Assembly (NCBI GenBank): GCA_015490195.1
Contig: WFYG01000021.1
Span: 1-34,936 of the forward strand
Source: Thermovibrio sp.
GTDB taxonomy: Bacteria > Aquificota > Aquificia > Desulfurobacteriales > Desulfurobacteriaceae
Direction of reading: 5' to 3'
DNA: 34,936 bases
Shown: in pieces, positions 8,006 through 15,651 of the stretch
Numbering within the stretch: the first letter of the stretch is position 1
Layout of the letters: each line of letters starts with the position of its first letter
The notes under the pieces: model-generated
The model's input: only the letters and a program-made list of their open reading frames with translations
What the model was told of the DNA's origin: nothing
Databases searched by the model: none
Translations under genes and position numbers: made by a program

Positions 8006-8874
8006 AGAAAAAAGCCTTTTTAGCTGCCGTTCTCTTTATTGTGGCGGTTGTTGCCGGTTATTTTGCCCTTGAAGCCTATGCAAACGTTAAGTTAAAAGAG
8101 AAGATAGACAGACGTTTTAAAAAGCTGCCCTATGCCACCTCTTACTCTTACTTCCACTACAACCTTGCTCGCAACGATCTTGAGTTTAAAGATTTTACTC
8201 TAAGCAGTAGCCTTTTCTCTCTTAAACTCTCACGGCTCTACATAGACCTTCCTGTTGAGTTCAGAAAGAAGGGCTTTCCTCCCTACCTGAAGGTGGAGGT
8301 GAGAGGAGGAGATGTAAAGATTAACCTCCCTCTTCTTGATGAGCTTCTTGGAGAATCTTCATTCAGATTTAATCTTGACGGCTGGTACAGGTTCAAAGGC
8401 AGTAAGTTAGATGCGTCCCTCTCTTTGAATGTAAGAAATGTTGCAGACTTTTACCTGGGAACTCTGATAGATAATCTCAGCTATCCAGTTGTTGAGCGTT
8501 TCTTTGAAGGTAGAACTACGGTAAGAGCTCTCGTAAATAGAGGAAGACTTGTAAAGTTCCACGTGGTCTTTAGGAATAGAGGAATTTACGGGCGATTTCT
8601 GAATTATGCTGCCCGTCAGGAGGGGATGACCCCCGAAAAGATAAAGAAAGAGCTCTTCTCTATGATAGAGAAGAACTTTCACAAAGACGACTTCCTCTAC
8701 AGGAGAGTAGGAGAAGCTTTAGAGGAGTTTATTAGAAGACCTACATGTCTGAAGCTGGAGGTTTTACCTCCTCAGCCTGTAAGTTTAAAAGCACTGAAAG
8801 AGCTCGTTGTCTCTAAGCCGAACATAAAAGCTGTTGTGGAAGAGTTGGGATTGAGGCTTACCGTTTGCCATTAG
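8002..8874 (+). CDS. Unknown N-terminally anchored envelope protein
   Basis: The N terminus MKKKAFLAAVLFIVAVVAGY is a signal anchor or uncleaved signal, so the rest probably faces the periplasm. The body alternates short beta-type segments with helices (for example YSYFHYNLARNDLEFKDFTL and LKVEVRGGDVKINLP), a style seen in AsmA/YdgA-like envelope proteins. I cannot assign it to a family. It overlaps hemE by 4 bp and is therefore co-translated with it. Its stop codon overlaps by 4 bp the stop of the convergent ferredoxin gene, so no terminator is present between the two. Confidence 0.72.
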   Translation: MKKKAFLAAVLFIVAVVAGYFALEAYANVKLKEKIDRRFKKLPYATSYSYFHYNLARNDLEFKDFTLSSSLFSLKLSRLYIDLPVEFRKKGFPPYLKVEVRGGDVKINLPLLDELLGESSFRFNLDGWYRFKGSKLDASLSLNVRNVADFYLGTLIDNLSYPVVERFFEGRTTVRALVNRGRLVKFHVVFRNRGIYGRFLNYAARQEGMTPEKIKKELFSMIEKNFHKDDFLYRRVGEALEEFIRRPTCLKLEVLPPQPVSLKALKELVVSKPNIKAVVEELGLRLTVCH

Positions 8875-9467
8875 CGGGAGCTCCTTCTAGCTCTAACCCT
8901 CCTCTTCATCTCTTCCAGAGGGATGGGTTTAGCCTCTATGCTCTTTGCAGGGCAAACGTTCCCGCAGTGGCCGCAACCTGAACATATCTCGGGAAATTCC
9001 GGAATAACCCTTCCGTTTTCGTCAATTCCTCTGGTTTCGCAGAGCTCCAAGCACTTCTCACAGTTCTGGCACCTGTTGTGGTTTATCTGCTGAAGGTAAG
9101 CTGGCGTGTAGAGTATGCCTCCCAGCGTAAGGTAGGCGTAGTTCCCGTTCTGGTCAGAGAGGAGTTCCTCCTCGTTTACTTCAATCTCCTCCGAACTGGA
9201 GGAGCAGTTGATGCCTCAGAGGAAGGCATCTTGCGGGCAGACTATCTTACAGAAACCGTCTCCTATGCAGAGTTCAAACTTTGTTATTACGGCTACTTTT
9301 CTATCTTCAAACTCTTTTAGCTCTATGCAGTTCTGAGGGCATATCTCAACGCACTCTCCGCAGCCGTTACACCTTGACGGGTCAATTCCTCCGGGGTATT
9401 GAGGAACGAATGGAGAACCATCCTGAGTTAAAATAACTTGCTTCTTTATTTTCTCTAACAGTTTCAT
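8871..9467 (-). CDS. Polyferredoxin with in-frame UGA, candidate selenoprotein
   Basis: The first 83 codons give a ferredoxin of the nif-associated FdxB style: VPQYPGGIDPSRCNGCGECV with C33, C36, C39, C43, then CIGDGFCKIVCP (C67, D70, C73, C77). UGA is codon 84 (9216-9218). The frame continues through GINC, an acidic linker, and two complete clusters, CQNCEKCLELC (C133-C143) and CSGCGHCGNVCP (C162-C172), to TAA at 8871. No ATG, GTG or TTG occurs between the UGA and the third cluster, so the second half has no start of its own. A hairpin follows the UGA at SECIS distance. I favour selenocysteine insertion; a recent nonsense mutation is the alternative. It lies 83 bp downstream of ntrC, suggesting electron transfer linked to nitrogen metabolism. 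AAGGTGG precedes the ATG. Confidence 0.7.
9186..9204 (-). promoter_or_regulatory. SECIS-like hairpin 3' of the ferredoxin UGA
   Basis: On the coding strand CTCCTCC pairs perfectly with GGAGGAG around the loop AGTTC. The stem begins 11 nt after the UGA and the apical loop 18 nt after it. As I recall, bacterial SECIS elements need an apical loop about 16-37 nt from UGA with a G in its first two bases; both hold here. A further CAA/TTG pairing can extend the stem across an internal loop. There is no obvious bulged U as in E. coli fdhF. Confidence 0.5.
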
Positions 9468-9495
9468 CTTTCCACCTTTTGCATCATCTCAACTT

Positions 9496-9524
9496 ATTTT
9501 ATACCAATACTAACTTTATTCCAA
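9496..9524 (-). promoter_or_regulatory. Sigma-70-type promoter of the ferredoxin gene
   Basis: TTGGAA (-35), 17-nt spacer and TAAAAT (-10) on the minus strand lie between the ntrC stop and the ferredoxin ATG, giving a leader of about 20-25 nt. No sigma-54 type GG-N10-GC element was recognised there. Confidence 0.45.
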
Positions 9525-9550
9525 GATACTGATGAAGGAATTGATTTCCG

Positions 9551-10912
9551 TCAATGAAGCTCTATCCCCAACTCCCTTATTTTCTTCCTTAAAGTGTTCC
9601 TGTGAATTCCCAGAACTCTTGCTGCCTTTACCTGGTTAAAGTTACACCTCTTTAAGACTTCTGATATAACGGCTCTCTCTGCCGCTTTAACTACTATGTC
9701 GTAGAGGTTGTTCTTCTCTTTCTGCTCAACGGAGAAGACTTTCAAAACGAACTCCCTTATTGTGCTTTCAAGGGACGGAGTTTCTTGCTGAACTTGTTTT
9801 TTCAGGTCTTCTGCCGTTATAAGGTTTGACGGTGAGAGAACCATGGCTCTCAGTATCATGTTCTCAAGCTCTCTCACGTTGCCGGGAAAGTGGTAGGAGA
9901 GGAGGAAGTCAACTGCGTCGGCCGAGAGCTCTTTGGGGGGAAGTTTGAACTCCTTTGAAAATCGTTTTATAAAGTGGTGCGCTAGTGGGACTATGTCCTC
10001 TTTCCTCTCTCTCAGAGGAGGAAGCTCTATCTTTACTATGTTGAGTCTAAAGTAGAGGTCTTCCCTGAAAGTTCCCTTTTTTACCTCTTCTTCAAGGTTC
10101 CTGTTTGTTGCCGCTATTACCCTAACATCAACCTTTTTACTCCTCTCACTTCCTATAGGACGAATCTCTTTTTCCTGCAGGACTCTGAGGAGTTTTGCCT
10201 GCAAAGGCAGGGGGAGCTCCCCTATCTCGTCAAGGAATATGGTTCCGCCGTTTGCCTGTTCAAAGAGCCCTTTCTTTGAGGAGACTGCTCCTGTGAATGC
10301 TCCCTTTTCATACCCAAAGAGCTCTGCTTCTAAGAGGTTTCCCGGCAAAGCTGCGCAGTTTACGGCAACAAAGGGTTTTTCTCTTCTGTCTGAGTAGTTA
10401 TGTATGGCTCTTGCAATAACTTCTTTTCCGCTGCCGCTTTCTCCGGTTATCAGAACCGTTATTGAGCTCTTAGCAACTTTTGCAACTGTTTTAAACACTT
10501 CCTGCATCATTTTGCTGCTTCCGACAATTCCCGACTCGGCTTCTTTCTCTACTTCTCTTTCCTCTCTCTTCGTGAGCAGTTTCTTAAGGACCTCGCTTAT
10601 CTCTTCAAACGAGAACGGTTTCGTTATGTAGTCGGCGGCTCCAAGCTCTATGGCTTTTACTGTGTAGTCCATAGTTCCGTAGGCCGTTAGAACTACAACG
10701 GGAATCTCTTTTACCTTCTCAAGGACTTCAAGTCCTCCCAGTTTCGGCATCTTCAGGTCTAAGAAGATGAGGTCAACAGGTTTCCTCTTCAGGAGCTGAA
10801 GAACTTCTCTTCCGTTTTCTGCCTCTAAAACTTCGTGTCCCTTTGAGGTGAGGAACTTTCTTAGAACCAGCCTTATGCTCTTTTCGTCGTCTGCAACCAG
10901 TATCCTTGCCAA
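9551..10912 (-). CDS. Sigma-54-dependent response regulator, NtrC family
   Basis: Three domains are complete. The receiver (1-115) has phospho-acceptor D52 in FLDLKMP and K98 in ITKPF. The AAA+ domain (about 128-365) has Walker A GESGSGKE (157-164), the sigma-54 contact loop GAFTGA (204-209) and Walker B GGTIFLDEIG. A C-terminal Fis-type helix-turn-helix reads NQVKAARVLGIHRNTLRKKI. Once phosphorylated it remodels sigma-54 polymerase from distant enhancers. It starts 2 bp after the kinase gene, so the pair forms one two-component system. Domain order fits NtrC, but other paralogues (AtoC, ZraR type) share it. The adjacent FdxB-like ferredoxin is the only hint of a nitrogen link. Confidence 0.92.
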   Translation of the reverse strand: MARILVADDEKSIRLVLRKFLTSKGHEVLEAENGREVLQLLKRKPVDLIFLDLKMPKLGGLEVLEKVKEIPVVVLTAYGTMDYTVKAIELGAADYITKPFSFEEISEVLKKLLTKREEREVEKEAESGIVGSSKMMQEVFKTVAKVAKSSITVLITGESGSGKEVIARAIHNYSDRREKPFVAVNCAALPGNLLEAELFGYEKGAFTGAVSSKKGLFEQANGGTIFLDEIGELPLPLQAKLLRVLQEKEIRPIGSERSKKVDVRVIAATNRNLEEEVKKGTFREDLYFRLNIVKIELPPLRERKEDIVPLAHHFIKRFSKEFKLPPKELSADAVDFLLSYHFPGNVRELENMILRAMVLSPSNLITAEDLKKQVQQETPSLESTIREFVLKVFSVEQKEKNNLYDIVVKAAERAVISEVLKRCNFNQVKAARVLGIHRNTLRKKIRELGIELH

Positions 10913-10914
10913 CT

Positions 10915-11895
10915 CTACCTCTTCATAGGTATCAGTAGCTTAATGGAGGTTCCTTTTCCGGGGGAGCTCTCCACCTTTACCTCTCCACCGTGGCCTTTAA
11001 TCACCTCTTTTACTATAAAGGCACCGAGCCCTGAGCCTCTCTCTTTTGTTGTGAAGAACGGGAGGCCGAACTTTCGGAGCTCCTCTTCCTCCATACCTCT
11101 GCCGGTGTCTGTAACCTTTATGAAGATAAACCCCGAAGGCCTTATTGCGTATCCCGTTTCAACTGTTATCTCCCTCTTTTCAGCCTCTTCTACAGCCTCT
11201 ATGGCGTTCTTTACAACGTTCAAAAAGGCCTGAGTCATTTTATCAACGTCAACGGGAACTTCCGGCAGCGATGGATCAAATAGGAAGCGAACCTTTATTC
11301 CCTTCTCCTTTACTTTTGCAGAGAAGAGGTTAAAAACCTGCTGGATTATCCGGTGGATGTTCTCATTTCTGAAAGAGAGCTTAGAGAAATCAAAGCTCCT
11401 CGTTATGTCCTTTAGCAGTCTTTCTATCCTCTCAACTTCGTCAACTATGACCTGTGCAAGTTCCTCATCGTAGCTTTTCAGCTCCTTAAAGAGCTTTGCT
11501 GCTCCTTTTATTCCGCTTAGCGGATTCTTTATCTCGTGGGAAAGTCCTTTAAGGAAAAGTGTAATGTCTTCCTCAAAGGGGGAAATGCTGCAGGATTCAA
11601 TGAGAACTACGACTCCAACTTTTTTTGAGGGTGTAAAGAGAGGGGAGACGTGGAAGATGAACTCCCCTTTTCTAAACCCTCTTATCTCTATGGTTTCGTT
11701 AAATGCCTTTTTAATAAGAAGGAGAAGCTCTTCAATCTTAAGCACTTCTGAGATGGGTTTTCCTTTCAGGAACTTGAAAGACCTGTTTGAGAGGGATTCA
11801 AACTTCTGATTAACCCTCTCTATTTTTCCTTCGCTGTCGGTTATTACTGCGGGGAACGGAAGTGAGAACAGGAGGTCTTCAAACTCGGCATTCAT
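10915..11895 (-). CDS. Soluble PAS histidine kinase, NtrB-like
   Basis: An N-terminal PAS domain (about 1-105, starting LLFSLPFPAVITDSEGKIER) is followed by the H-box LKGLSHEIKNPLSGIKGAAK with H120, the N-box FLNVVKNAIEAVE, the G1 box VTDTGRGM and the G2 box GSGLGAFIVKEVI. The sequence SHEIKNPLSGIKGAA is the NtrB form of the H-box. There is no membrane segment, which also fits NtrB. The gene is immediately upstream of the NtrC-type regulator and should phosphorylate it. The ATG is preceded by AGGGAAAG. A perfect 12-bp palindrome GGGGAGCTCCCC lies in the short gap before it and ends at the upstream gene's stop. Confidence 0.9.
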   Translation of the reverse strand: MNAEFEDLLFSLPFPAVITDSEGKIERVNQKFESLSNRSFKFLKGKPISEVLKIEELLLLIKKAFNETIEIRGFRKGEFIFHVSPLFTPSKKVGVVVLIESCSISPFEEDITLFLKGLSHEIKNPLSGIKGAAKLFKELKSYDEELAQVIVDEVERIERLLKDITRSFDFSKLSFRNENIHRIIQQVFNLFSAKVKEKGIKVRFLFDPSLPEVPVDVDKMTQAFLNVVKNAIEAVEEAEKREITVETGYAIRPSGFIFIKVTDTGRGMEEEELRKFGLPFFTTKERGSGLGAFIVKEVIKGHGGEVKVESSPGKGTSIKLLIPMKR

Positions 11896-11927
11896 CTCTT
11901 TCCCTGTTTAAGGGAGGGGGAGCTCCC

Positions 11928-12329
11928 CTAGGTTATGGAAAGTCCCCCTTTGTTTCCTCCACCTTTGGGAAATTCTTTAAGCTTTGAAACGTCTATTGCT
12001 CCAGTGCTTGGAAGCTCAATTCCTGCTGCCGCGGCTTTAAACTGCTGGTGAAACTCCTTTAGTTTTGACCTATCTCCAACCGGAACAATTGCAACTATCT
12101 GGGACTTAACCAGGTAGGCATCTACAGGTTCGTTTGCCGTTGGATCAAGAGGCATAATTGTTGCCTGAGCTCCCTTTGTTGTAGGTAACAGAGCAAAAAC
12201 TCCTGCCTCCTTGAGCTTTACAAACTCAGGGGTAATCTCCTCAACTACTCCTAAGATTCCCGTTGTCGGAACTGCTCCTTCTCCTCCTGACGTCTGAACG
12301 AAGACAAGTTTACCCTTAAGCTCTTCCAT
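11928..12329 (-). CDS. Unknown small soluble protein
   Basis: I place the start at the ATG with GGAGG just upstream (GTGGAGGAGAG), giving 133 residues; an upstream ATG at 12356 lacks such a site. The sequence MEELKGKLVFVQTSG, then GVVEEITPEFVKLKEAG and DAYLVKSQIVAIVPV, reads as a small beta-barrel with strand-turn-strand spacing that recalls Sm-like folds. It ends in a flexible Gly-rich tail (PKGGGNKGG). The fold idea is inference only. It has no signal peptide. It lies between rlmB and ntrB with short gaps (44 and 32 bp), so it is probably co-transcribed. Confidence 0.7.
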   Translation of the reverse strand: MEELKGKLVFVQTSGGEGAVPTTGILGVVEEITPEFVKLKEAGVFALLPTTKGAQATIMPLDPTANEPVDAYLVKSQIVAIVPVGDRSKLKEFHQQFKAAAAGIELPSTGAIDVSKLKEFPKGGGNKGGLSIT

Positions 12330-12373
12330 CTCTCCTCCACTTTTAAGTTTTCTCATACTGATAATTTAAGTTT

Positions 12374-13096
12374 TCAACCACCAGAAATGAACCTTTCTAA
12401 GAAGACCCTGTACAGCGCTATTGCTGTAGCGTTTGAGACATTAAGGGAGTTAACGTGTCCCCCCATCTCTATCTCTACAACATCGTCAAGGAACTTTAAA
12501 GTACTCCTTGAAATACCTCTTCCTTCAGAACCTGCAACTAAACCTAGGGGAAACGGAAAACTGAACTTGCTCAGAGGTTTTCCTCCTGCTTCAAGGCCTA
12601 TAAGCCAACCTCCAGACTCTTTAAACTCCCTCAGCGCTGTTGAGAAGCTGTTTACTACTGCGAAGGGAACATAAAACACCGCACCGGTTGAGGCTTTAAC
12701 AACCGTTTCAGTTATCGTTGCGCTTCTGTCTCTCGGAAGTACTATTCCCGTTACTCTGAAAGCGTCTGCAGAGCGGAAGATAGCTCCAAGGTTGTGGGGA
12801 TCTTCTATTCTGTCTAAAAAGAGGAGGCATCCCTTTTCCTCTATTGCTTTCCTGGAGAGTTCTCCAAAGTCAACCGGTTCAACGGGAGAGACCAGAGCCA
12901 CTATACCCTGATGCTTTTCTGTTTTAGAGAGCTCTTTAAGTTTTTTCTTTGAGGCCTTAACTACCTTTATTCCCTTTTTCCTGGCGAGTTTAAGGATTCT
13001 TTCTCTATCTCTAAAGTTCTCCTCAACGTATATCTTCAGAATTGGATAGCCCGCCCTTATCGCCTCTGCCACCGGGTTGACACCGTAGACAACCAT
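12374..13096 (-). CDS. rlmB: TrmH/SpoU-family 2'-O-ribose methyltransferase, RlmB-like
   Basis: SAM-dependent RNA ribose methyltransferase of the SPOUT class, expected to methylate G2251 of 23S rRNA. The N-terminal substrate-binding part contains KTEKHQGIVALV. The three SPOUT motifs are clear: FLDRIEDPHNLGAIFRSADA, then GLVAGSEGRGIS, and GGHVNSLNVSNATAIALYR, the last forming the trefoil knot. Length of 240 fits RlmB; TrmH proper would lack the HQG part. The ATG overlaps the gspG stop by one base (TAATG), so translation is coupled. Confidence 0.9.
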   Translation of the reverse strand: MVVYGVNPVAEAIRAGYPILKIYVEENFRDRERILKLARKKGIKVVKASKKKLKELSKTEKHQGIVALVSPVEPVDFGELSRKAIEEKGCLLFLDRIEDPHNLGAIFRSADAFRVTGIVLPRDRSATITETVVKASTGAVFYVPFAVVNSFSTALREFKESGGWLIGLEAGGKPLSKFSFPFPLGLVAGSEGRGISRSTLKFLDDVVEIEMGGHVNSLNVSNATAIALYRVFLERFISGG

Positions 13097-13503
13097 TACT
13101 GGCTCACCTTCAGGTCGTCTTCCGTTCCCTCCTCTCCGTCGGGTCCCGGAGAGATAAGGGTGAAGTGTTTCCCGTCTGAGATGTAGATAAAGTTGTTCCC
13201 CCAGGCATCTTTAGGCACTTTTTCTATGTAAGGCCCCTTCCAGTTCCTAGGAATGGGTTCAATTTCTGGCTTCTTTACCAGGGCTTTCAGTCCCTGGTCT
13301 GTTGTTGGGTACATTGAGTTGTGGAGCTTGTAGAGGTTGAGGGCTTCTTCCAGGTTTTTCATCTGAACTTTTGTAAGTGTAACTTTTGCCTCTTCGCCCC
13401 TCTTTATGAGCTTGAGGCCTATAAGACCTGCAAGCATTCCCAGAATGATAATTACAATCATCAGCTCAAGGAGCGTAAAACCTTTCCTCTTTCTCCTTTC
13501 CAA
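13096..13503 (-). CDS. gspG: Type II secretion major pseudopilin
   Basis: The prepilin leader MERRKRKG is followed by FTLLELMIVIIILGMLAG, with the Gly cleavage site and Glu at mature position 5. Prepilin peptidase would cut it and methylate the new Phe. Downstream, YPTTDQGLKALVKKP, GPYIEKVPKDAWGN and the C-terminal SPGPDGEEGTEDD, which in GspG holds calcium, are all diagnostic. I use TTG 13503 because AGGAGG lies 5 nt upstream and it gives a normal leader; GTG 13527 would overlap the previous gene and add eight residues. It stands alone here, so the rest of the secretion system must be elsewhere. Confidence 0.9.
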   Translation of the reverse strand: MERRKRKGFTLLELMIVIIILGMLAGLIGLKLIKRGEEAKVTLTKVQMKNLEEALNLYKLHNSMYPTTDQGLKALVKKPEIEPIPRNWKGPYIEKVPKDAWGNNFIYISDGKHFTLISPGPDGEEGTEDDLKVSQ

Positions 13504-13514
13504 CTTAACCTCCT

Positions 13515-13769
13515 CTACTCTTTCCACCAGTTGTCTCCCACCTCTTCTACGAACTCCATTTTATCAACGAAGTTCTTAAGGTGTTCAACTGCCTTCATTG
13601 CATCGTCAAAGAAGTCGGGGGCTATCCAGAGCTCTATAAGACCCTCTTTCGGATCTCTGGTTCTGACCGTTGCAACCTCATGGTACCACTCAAACACTGC
13701 GTTTATAAAAGCTATGTCTTTAGGGTTTACCCTGTAAACGAGGTTCCGTCCCTTTATTAGCCTTCTCAC
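13515..13769 (-). CDS. DUF4911 family small protein
   Basis: An 84-residue soluble protein with a ferredoxin-like alpha/beta pattern: NLVYRVNPKDIAFINAVFEW, then LIELWIAPDFFDDAMKAVEH. It matches my memory of the DUF4911 family, small proteins of unknown function in anaerobic and thermophilic bacteria. Function unknown. The GTG start overlaps the RACo stop (GTGA), and it ends 11 bp before gspG, so it is translationally coupled to the RACo-like gene. That makes a connection with corrinoid activation possible but unproven. Confidence 0.72.
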   Translation of the reverse strand: MRRLIKGRNLVYRVNPKDIAFINAVFEWYHEVATVRTRDPKEGLIELWIAPDFFDDAMKAVEHLKNFVDKMEFVEEVGDNWWKE

Positions 13770-15199
13770 AGCTCCATCCCTTCAATGTAGGCCTTTTCAA
13801 AGGTTTTGTTCGTTGCAAGCTCAACGGGCTGAACAGCCCTCTTTATCTCCTTAATTTTTTCCCTCTCCTCTCTCCTGCCAAGAAGCAATGAGGCTCCTTT
13901 AAGGGCTAAGTTTCCGGCTGCGACGGGCTCGGGGAAGTTCTCTGGGATGAGTTTCAACCCTTTAACGCTCCTTCTGTCTATGTGGCTTCCAAAAGCTCCG
14001 GAGAAGAAGAGTTTTTCTGGAGCTCCAGCTTCCTCCGACAGGGTTTTGAAAGCTCCGTAAACGGCTCCCTTTGCCAACAGGAACTTCCTGATGTCGCTCT
14101 GAGTGAGGGCAATCAGGACATCTTCACTTTCGTAAAGGATAAAGGCCCTCTCTCCGTTTATCTCCCTTATCCTCTGGGTTATCAGCGGCGGGATGTTCTC
14201 TGCTCTTATCGTTCCTTCCTCTGTCAGGACTCTGAAGCTCTTTAAAAGGTAAATCAAGTCAAAGTATCCGCTTGCGCATATTCCTAATGGTTCTCTGTTC
14301 CCAATCGTTAAGAACCTAAAGTCCCTTCCGTCAAAGAAGACCTTGTATATGGCTCCCTCAACAGCCCTCATTCCGGAGAAGAGGCCAACCCCTTCAAAGG
14401 CAGGTCCTGCAGGGACTGAAGCTGCAACCCCTTCGCCCTCTTTCCAGATGCCCATCTCAGCATTTGTTCCAAGATCTGCAACTCCAAAGTTGGAACTCTC
14501 CTTCGTTAGAACCAAGAGGTTTGAGAAGAAGTCTGAACCTATGAAGCTCTTTAACGGCGGTGGAACGTAGAATACGGTATCCTCAAACTCTTCCAAACCC
14601 AGCTCTCTTCCCGTTGTACAGACCTCCTCTTCAAGTTCAAGTTTAAATGGGAACCTTTCAAACCCGGAAACGGGAAGCCCTAAGAGGAAGTGGTGGATGA
14701 CGGAGTTTGAGACGACTACCGCCTCTTTTACAGGAACTCCCAGCTCCTTAAACAGGAACGAGAGGGTTTTTAAGAGGAGCTCCCTCTCTTTGTCGTAGTT
14801 CTCCCTTGCAAGCTCAACCCTTGTTACAACGTCTGCTCCAAACGCCGACTGGAAGTTGAGGGTTTTTAGGCTCTTTATGAACTTACCGTTTGAGAGGTCA
14901 AAGAGTGCTGCCTCAACGCCTGTTGTTCCAAGGTCAACGGCAACTCCAAACCCCTCTCTGCTTTCAACGGGAATGTCGGGGAGAGCTTCTCCTTTTGAAA
15001 TCAGGTTCTCTTCAGGGATTTCCACCTCCCCCTCAAAGGGGCCGAAGAGCAGACAGGCAAGCTCCTCTTTCTCGCCTACCTTAACGATGCACTTTCCGCA
15101 TATTCCCCTGCCTCCGCAGTAGGCGGAGCGCATAAATCCCTTTTCCCTGAGAACCTGATAGAGGGTTTTCCCTTCAGGAACGGAGACTTTTAGCTTCAA
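13766..15199 (-). CDS. RACo-like corrinoid-protein reductive activator
   Basis: An N-terminal 2Fe-2S domain (about 1-75) has C28-x5-C34-x2-C37-x11-C49 (CGGRGICGKC and LAC). The rest is an ASKHA-type ATPase with GVAVDLGTTGVEAALFDL, VADLGTNAEMGIW, GLFSGMRAVEGAIYKV and a late FFSGAFGSHID. This is the layout of RACo/RamA proteins, which use ATP to reduce inactive Co(II) corrinoid proteins to Co(I). At 477 residues it is shorter than typical RACo (about 630), as the middle linker domain seems reduced. The TTG start overlaps the hepT stop (TTGA). The corrinoid partner is not in this window. Confidence 0.88.
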   Translation of the reverse strand: MKLKVSVPEGKTLYQVLREKGFMRSAYCGGRGICGKCIVKVGEKEELACLLFGPFEGEVEIPEENLISKGEALPDIPVESREGFGVAVDLGTTGVEAALFDLSNGKFIKSLKTLNFQSAFGADVVTRVELARENYDKERELLLKTLSFLFKELGVPVKEAVVVSNSVIHHFLLGLPVSGFERFPFKLELEEEVCTTGRELGLEEFEDTVFYVPPPLKSFIGSDFFSNLLVLTKESSNFGVADLGTNAEMGIWKEGEGVAASVPAGPAFEGVGLFSGMRAVEGAIYKVFFDGRDFRFLTIGNREPLGICASGYFDLIYLLKSFRVLTEEGTIRAENIPPLITQRIREINGERAFILYESEDVLIALTQSDIRKFLLAKGAVYGAFKTLSEEAGAPEKLFFSGAFGSHIDRRSVKGLKLIPENFPEPVAAGNLALKGASLLLGRREEREKIKEIKRAVQPVELATNKTFEKAYIEGMEL

Positions 15200-15651
15200 G
15201 TTCTCAGACCTCTCCTTTCCAGGAACTCTTTGAATCTTTCAAAGGTTGACACGAGTTCTTCCGACCTTTTAAGGGCAAGCTTAAGGTTCTCAATGAGCTC
15301 CTCTTTTTCCCAGGGGTATGTGTGGGTTAAGAGGTTGCGGAGCTCCCTCAGCTCTTTCCACTTCTCTGCCGACTCTATCAGCTCAAGCTGTTCAAGACGG
15401 TTCAGTATGTCAATAAACGGTTTACTTCTTACTTCTTCCCCCAGGAACTCAAGAGTCAGGGGAAAGAGTTTCTGTCCCATTGAATCCTGAAGTTTTGAGA
15501 ACCTGAAAATGAAAGAGTCTATCGTTTCAACTTTCTCCGGGTCTTCAAGGGTTTGTGGAGAGAGTTTCCACTTATCCAATTTTCTTCTGGTGTAGAGGAG
15601 CCTCTCTTTGTGTTTCTCAAGCTCATCAAGAACGCGGCTCAGGTCTTTCAA
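15196..15651 (-). CDS. HepT-like HEPN toxin (RNase)
   Basis: An all-helical 151-residue protein with R105-x4-H110-x-Y112 (ELRNLLTHTYPWE), the RX4HXY signature of HepT toxins. In studied systems this is the RNase active site, and the Tyr is the residue AMPylated by the MntA antitoxin. The N-terminal helices (LDELEKHKERLLYTRRKLDK) and the FRFSKLQDSMGQKL segment fit the HEPN bundle. The TTG start with AGGAG upstream overlaps the mntA stop by TTGA. Its own stop overlaps the RACo start in the same way, so the toxin is locked between antitoxin and a metabolic gene. Confidence 0.85.
   Translation of the reverse strand: MKDLSRVLDELEKHKERLLYTRRKLDKWKLSPQTLEDPEKVETIDSFIFRFSKLQDSMGQKLFPLTLEFLGEEVRSKPFIDILNRLEQLELIESAEKWKELRELRNLLTHTYPWEKEELIENLKLALKRSEELVSTFERFKEFLERRGLRT

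Noticed and set aside
8875-9215. Non-coding gap between the envelope protein and the short ferredoxin frame
   Set aside because: Reading through the UGA shows it is coding, with two perfect 4Fe-4S motifs.
9096-9218. Second half of the ferredoxin as a separate gene
   Set aside because: No ATG, GTG or TTG lies in frame before the third Cys cluster and no ribosome binding site is seen; only a rare start such as ATT would allow it.
9078-9320. Plus-strand 80-residue frame opposite the ferredoxin
   Set aside because: It is antisense to the conserved Cys-cluster frame, has no ribosome binding site and no recognisable motif.
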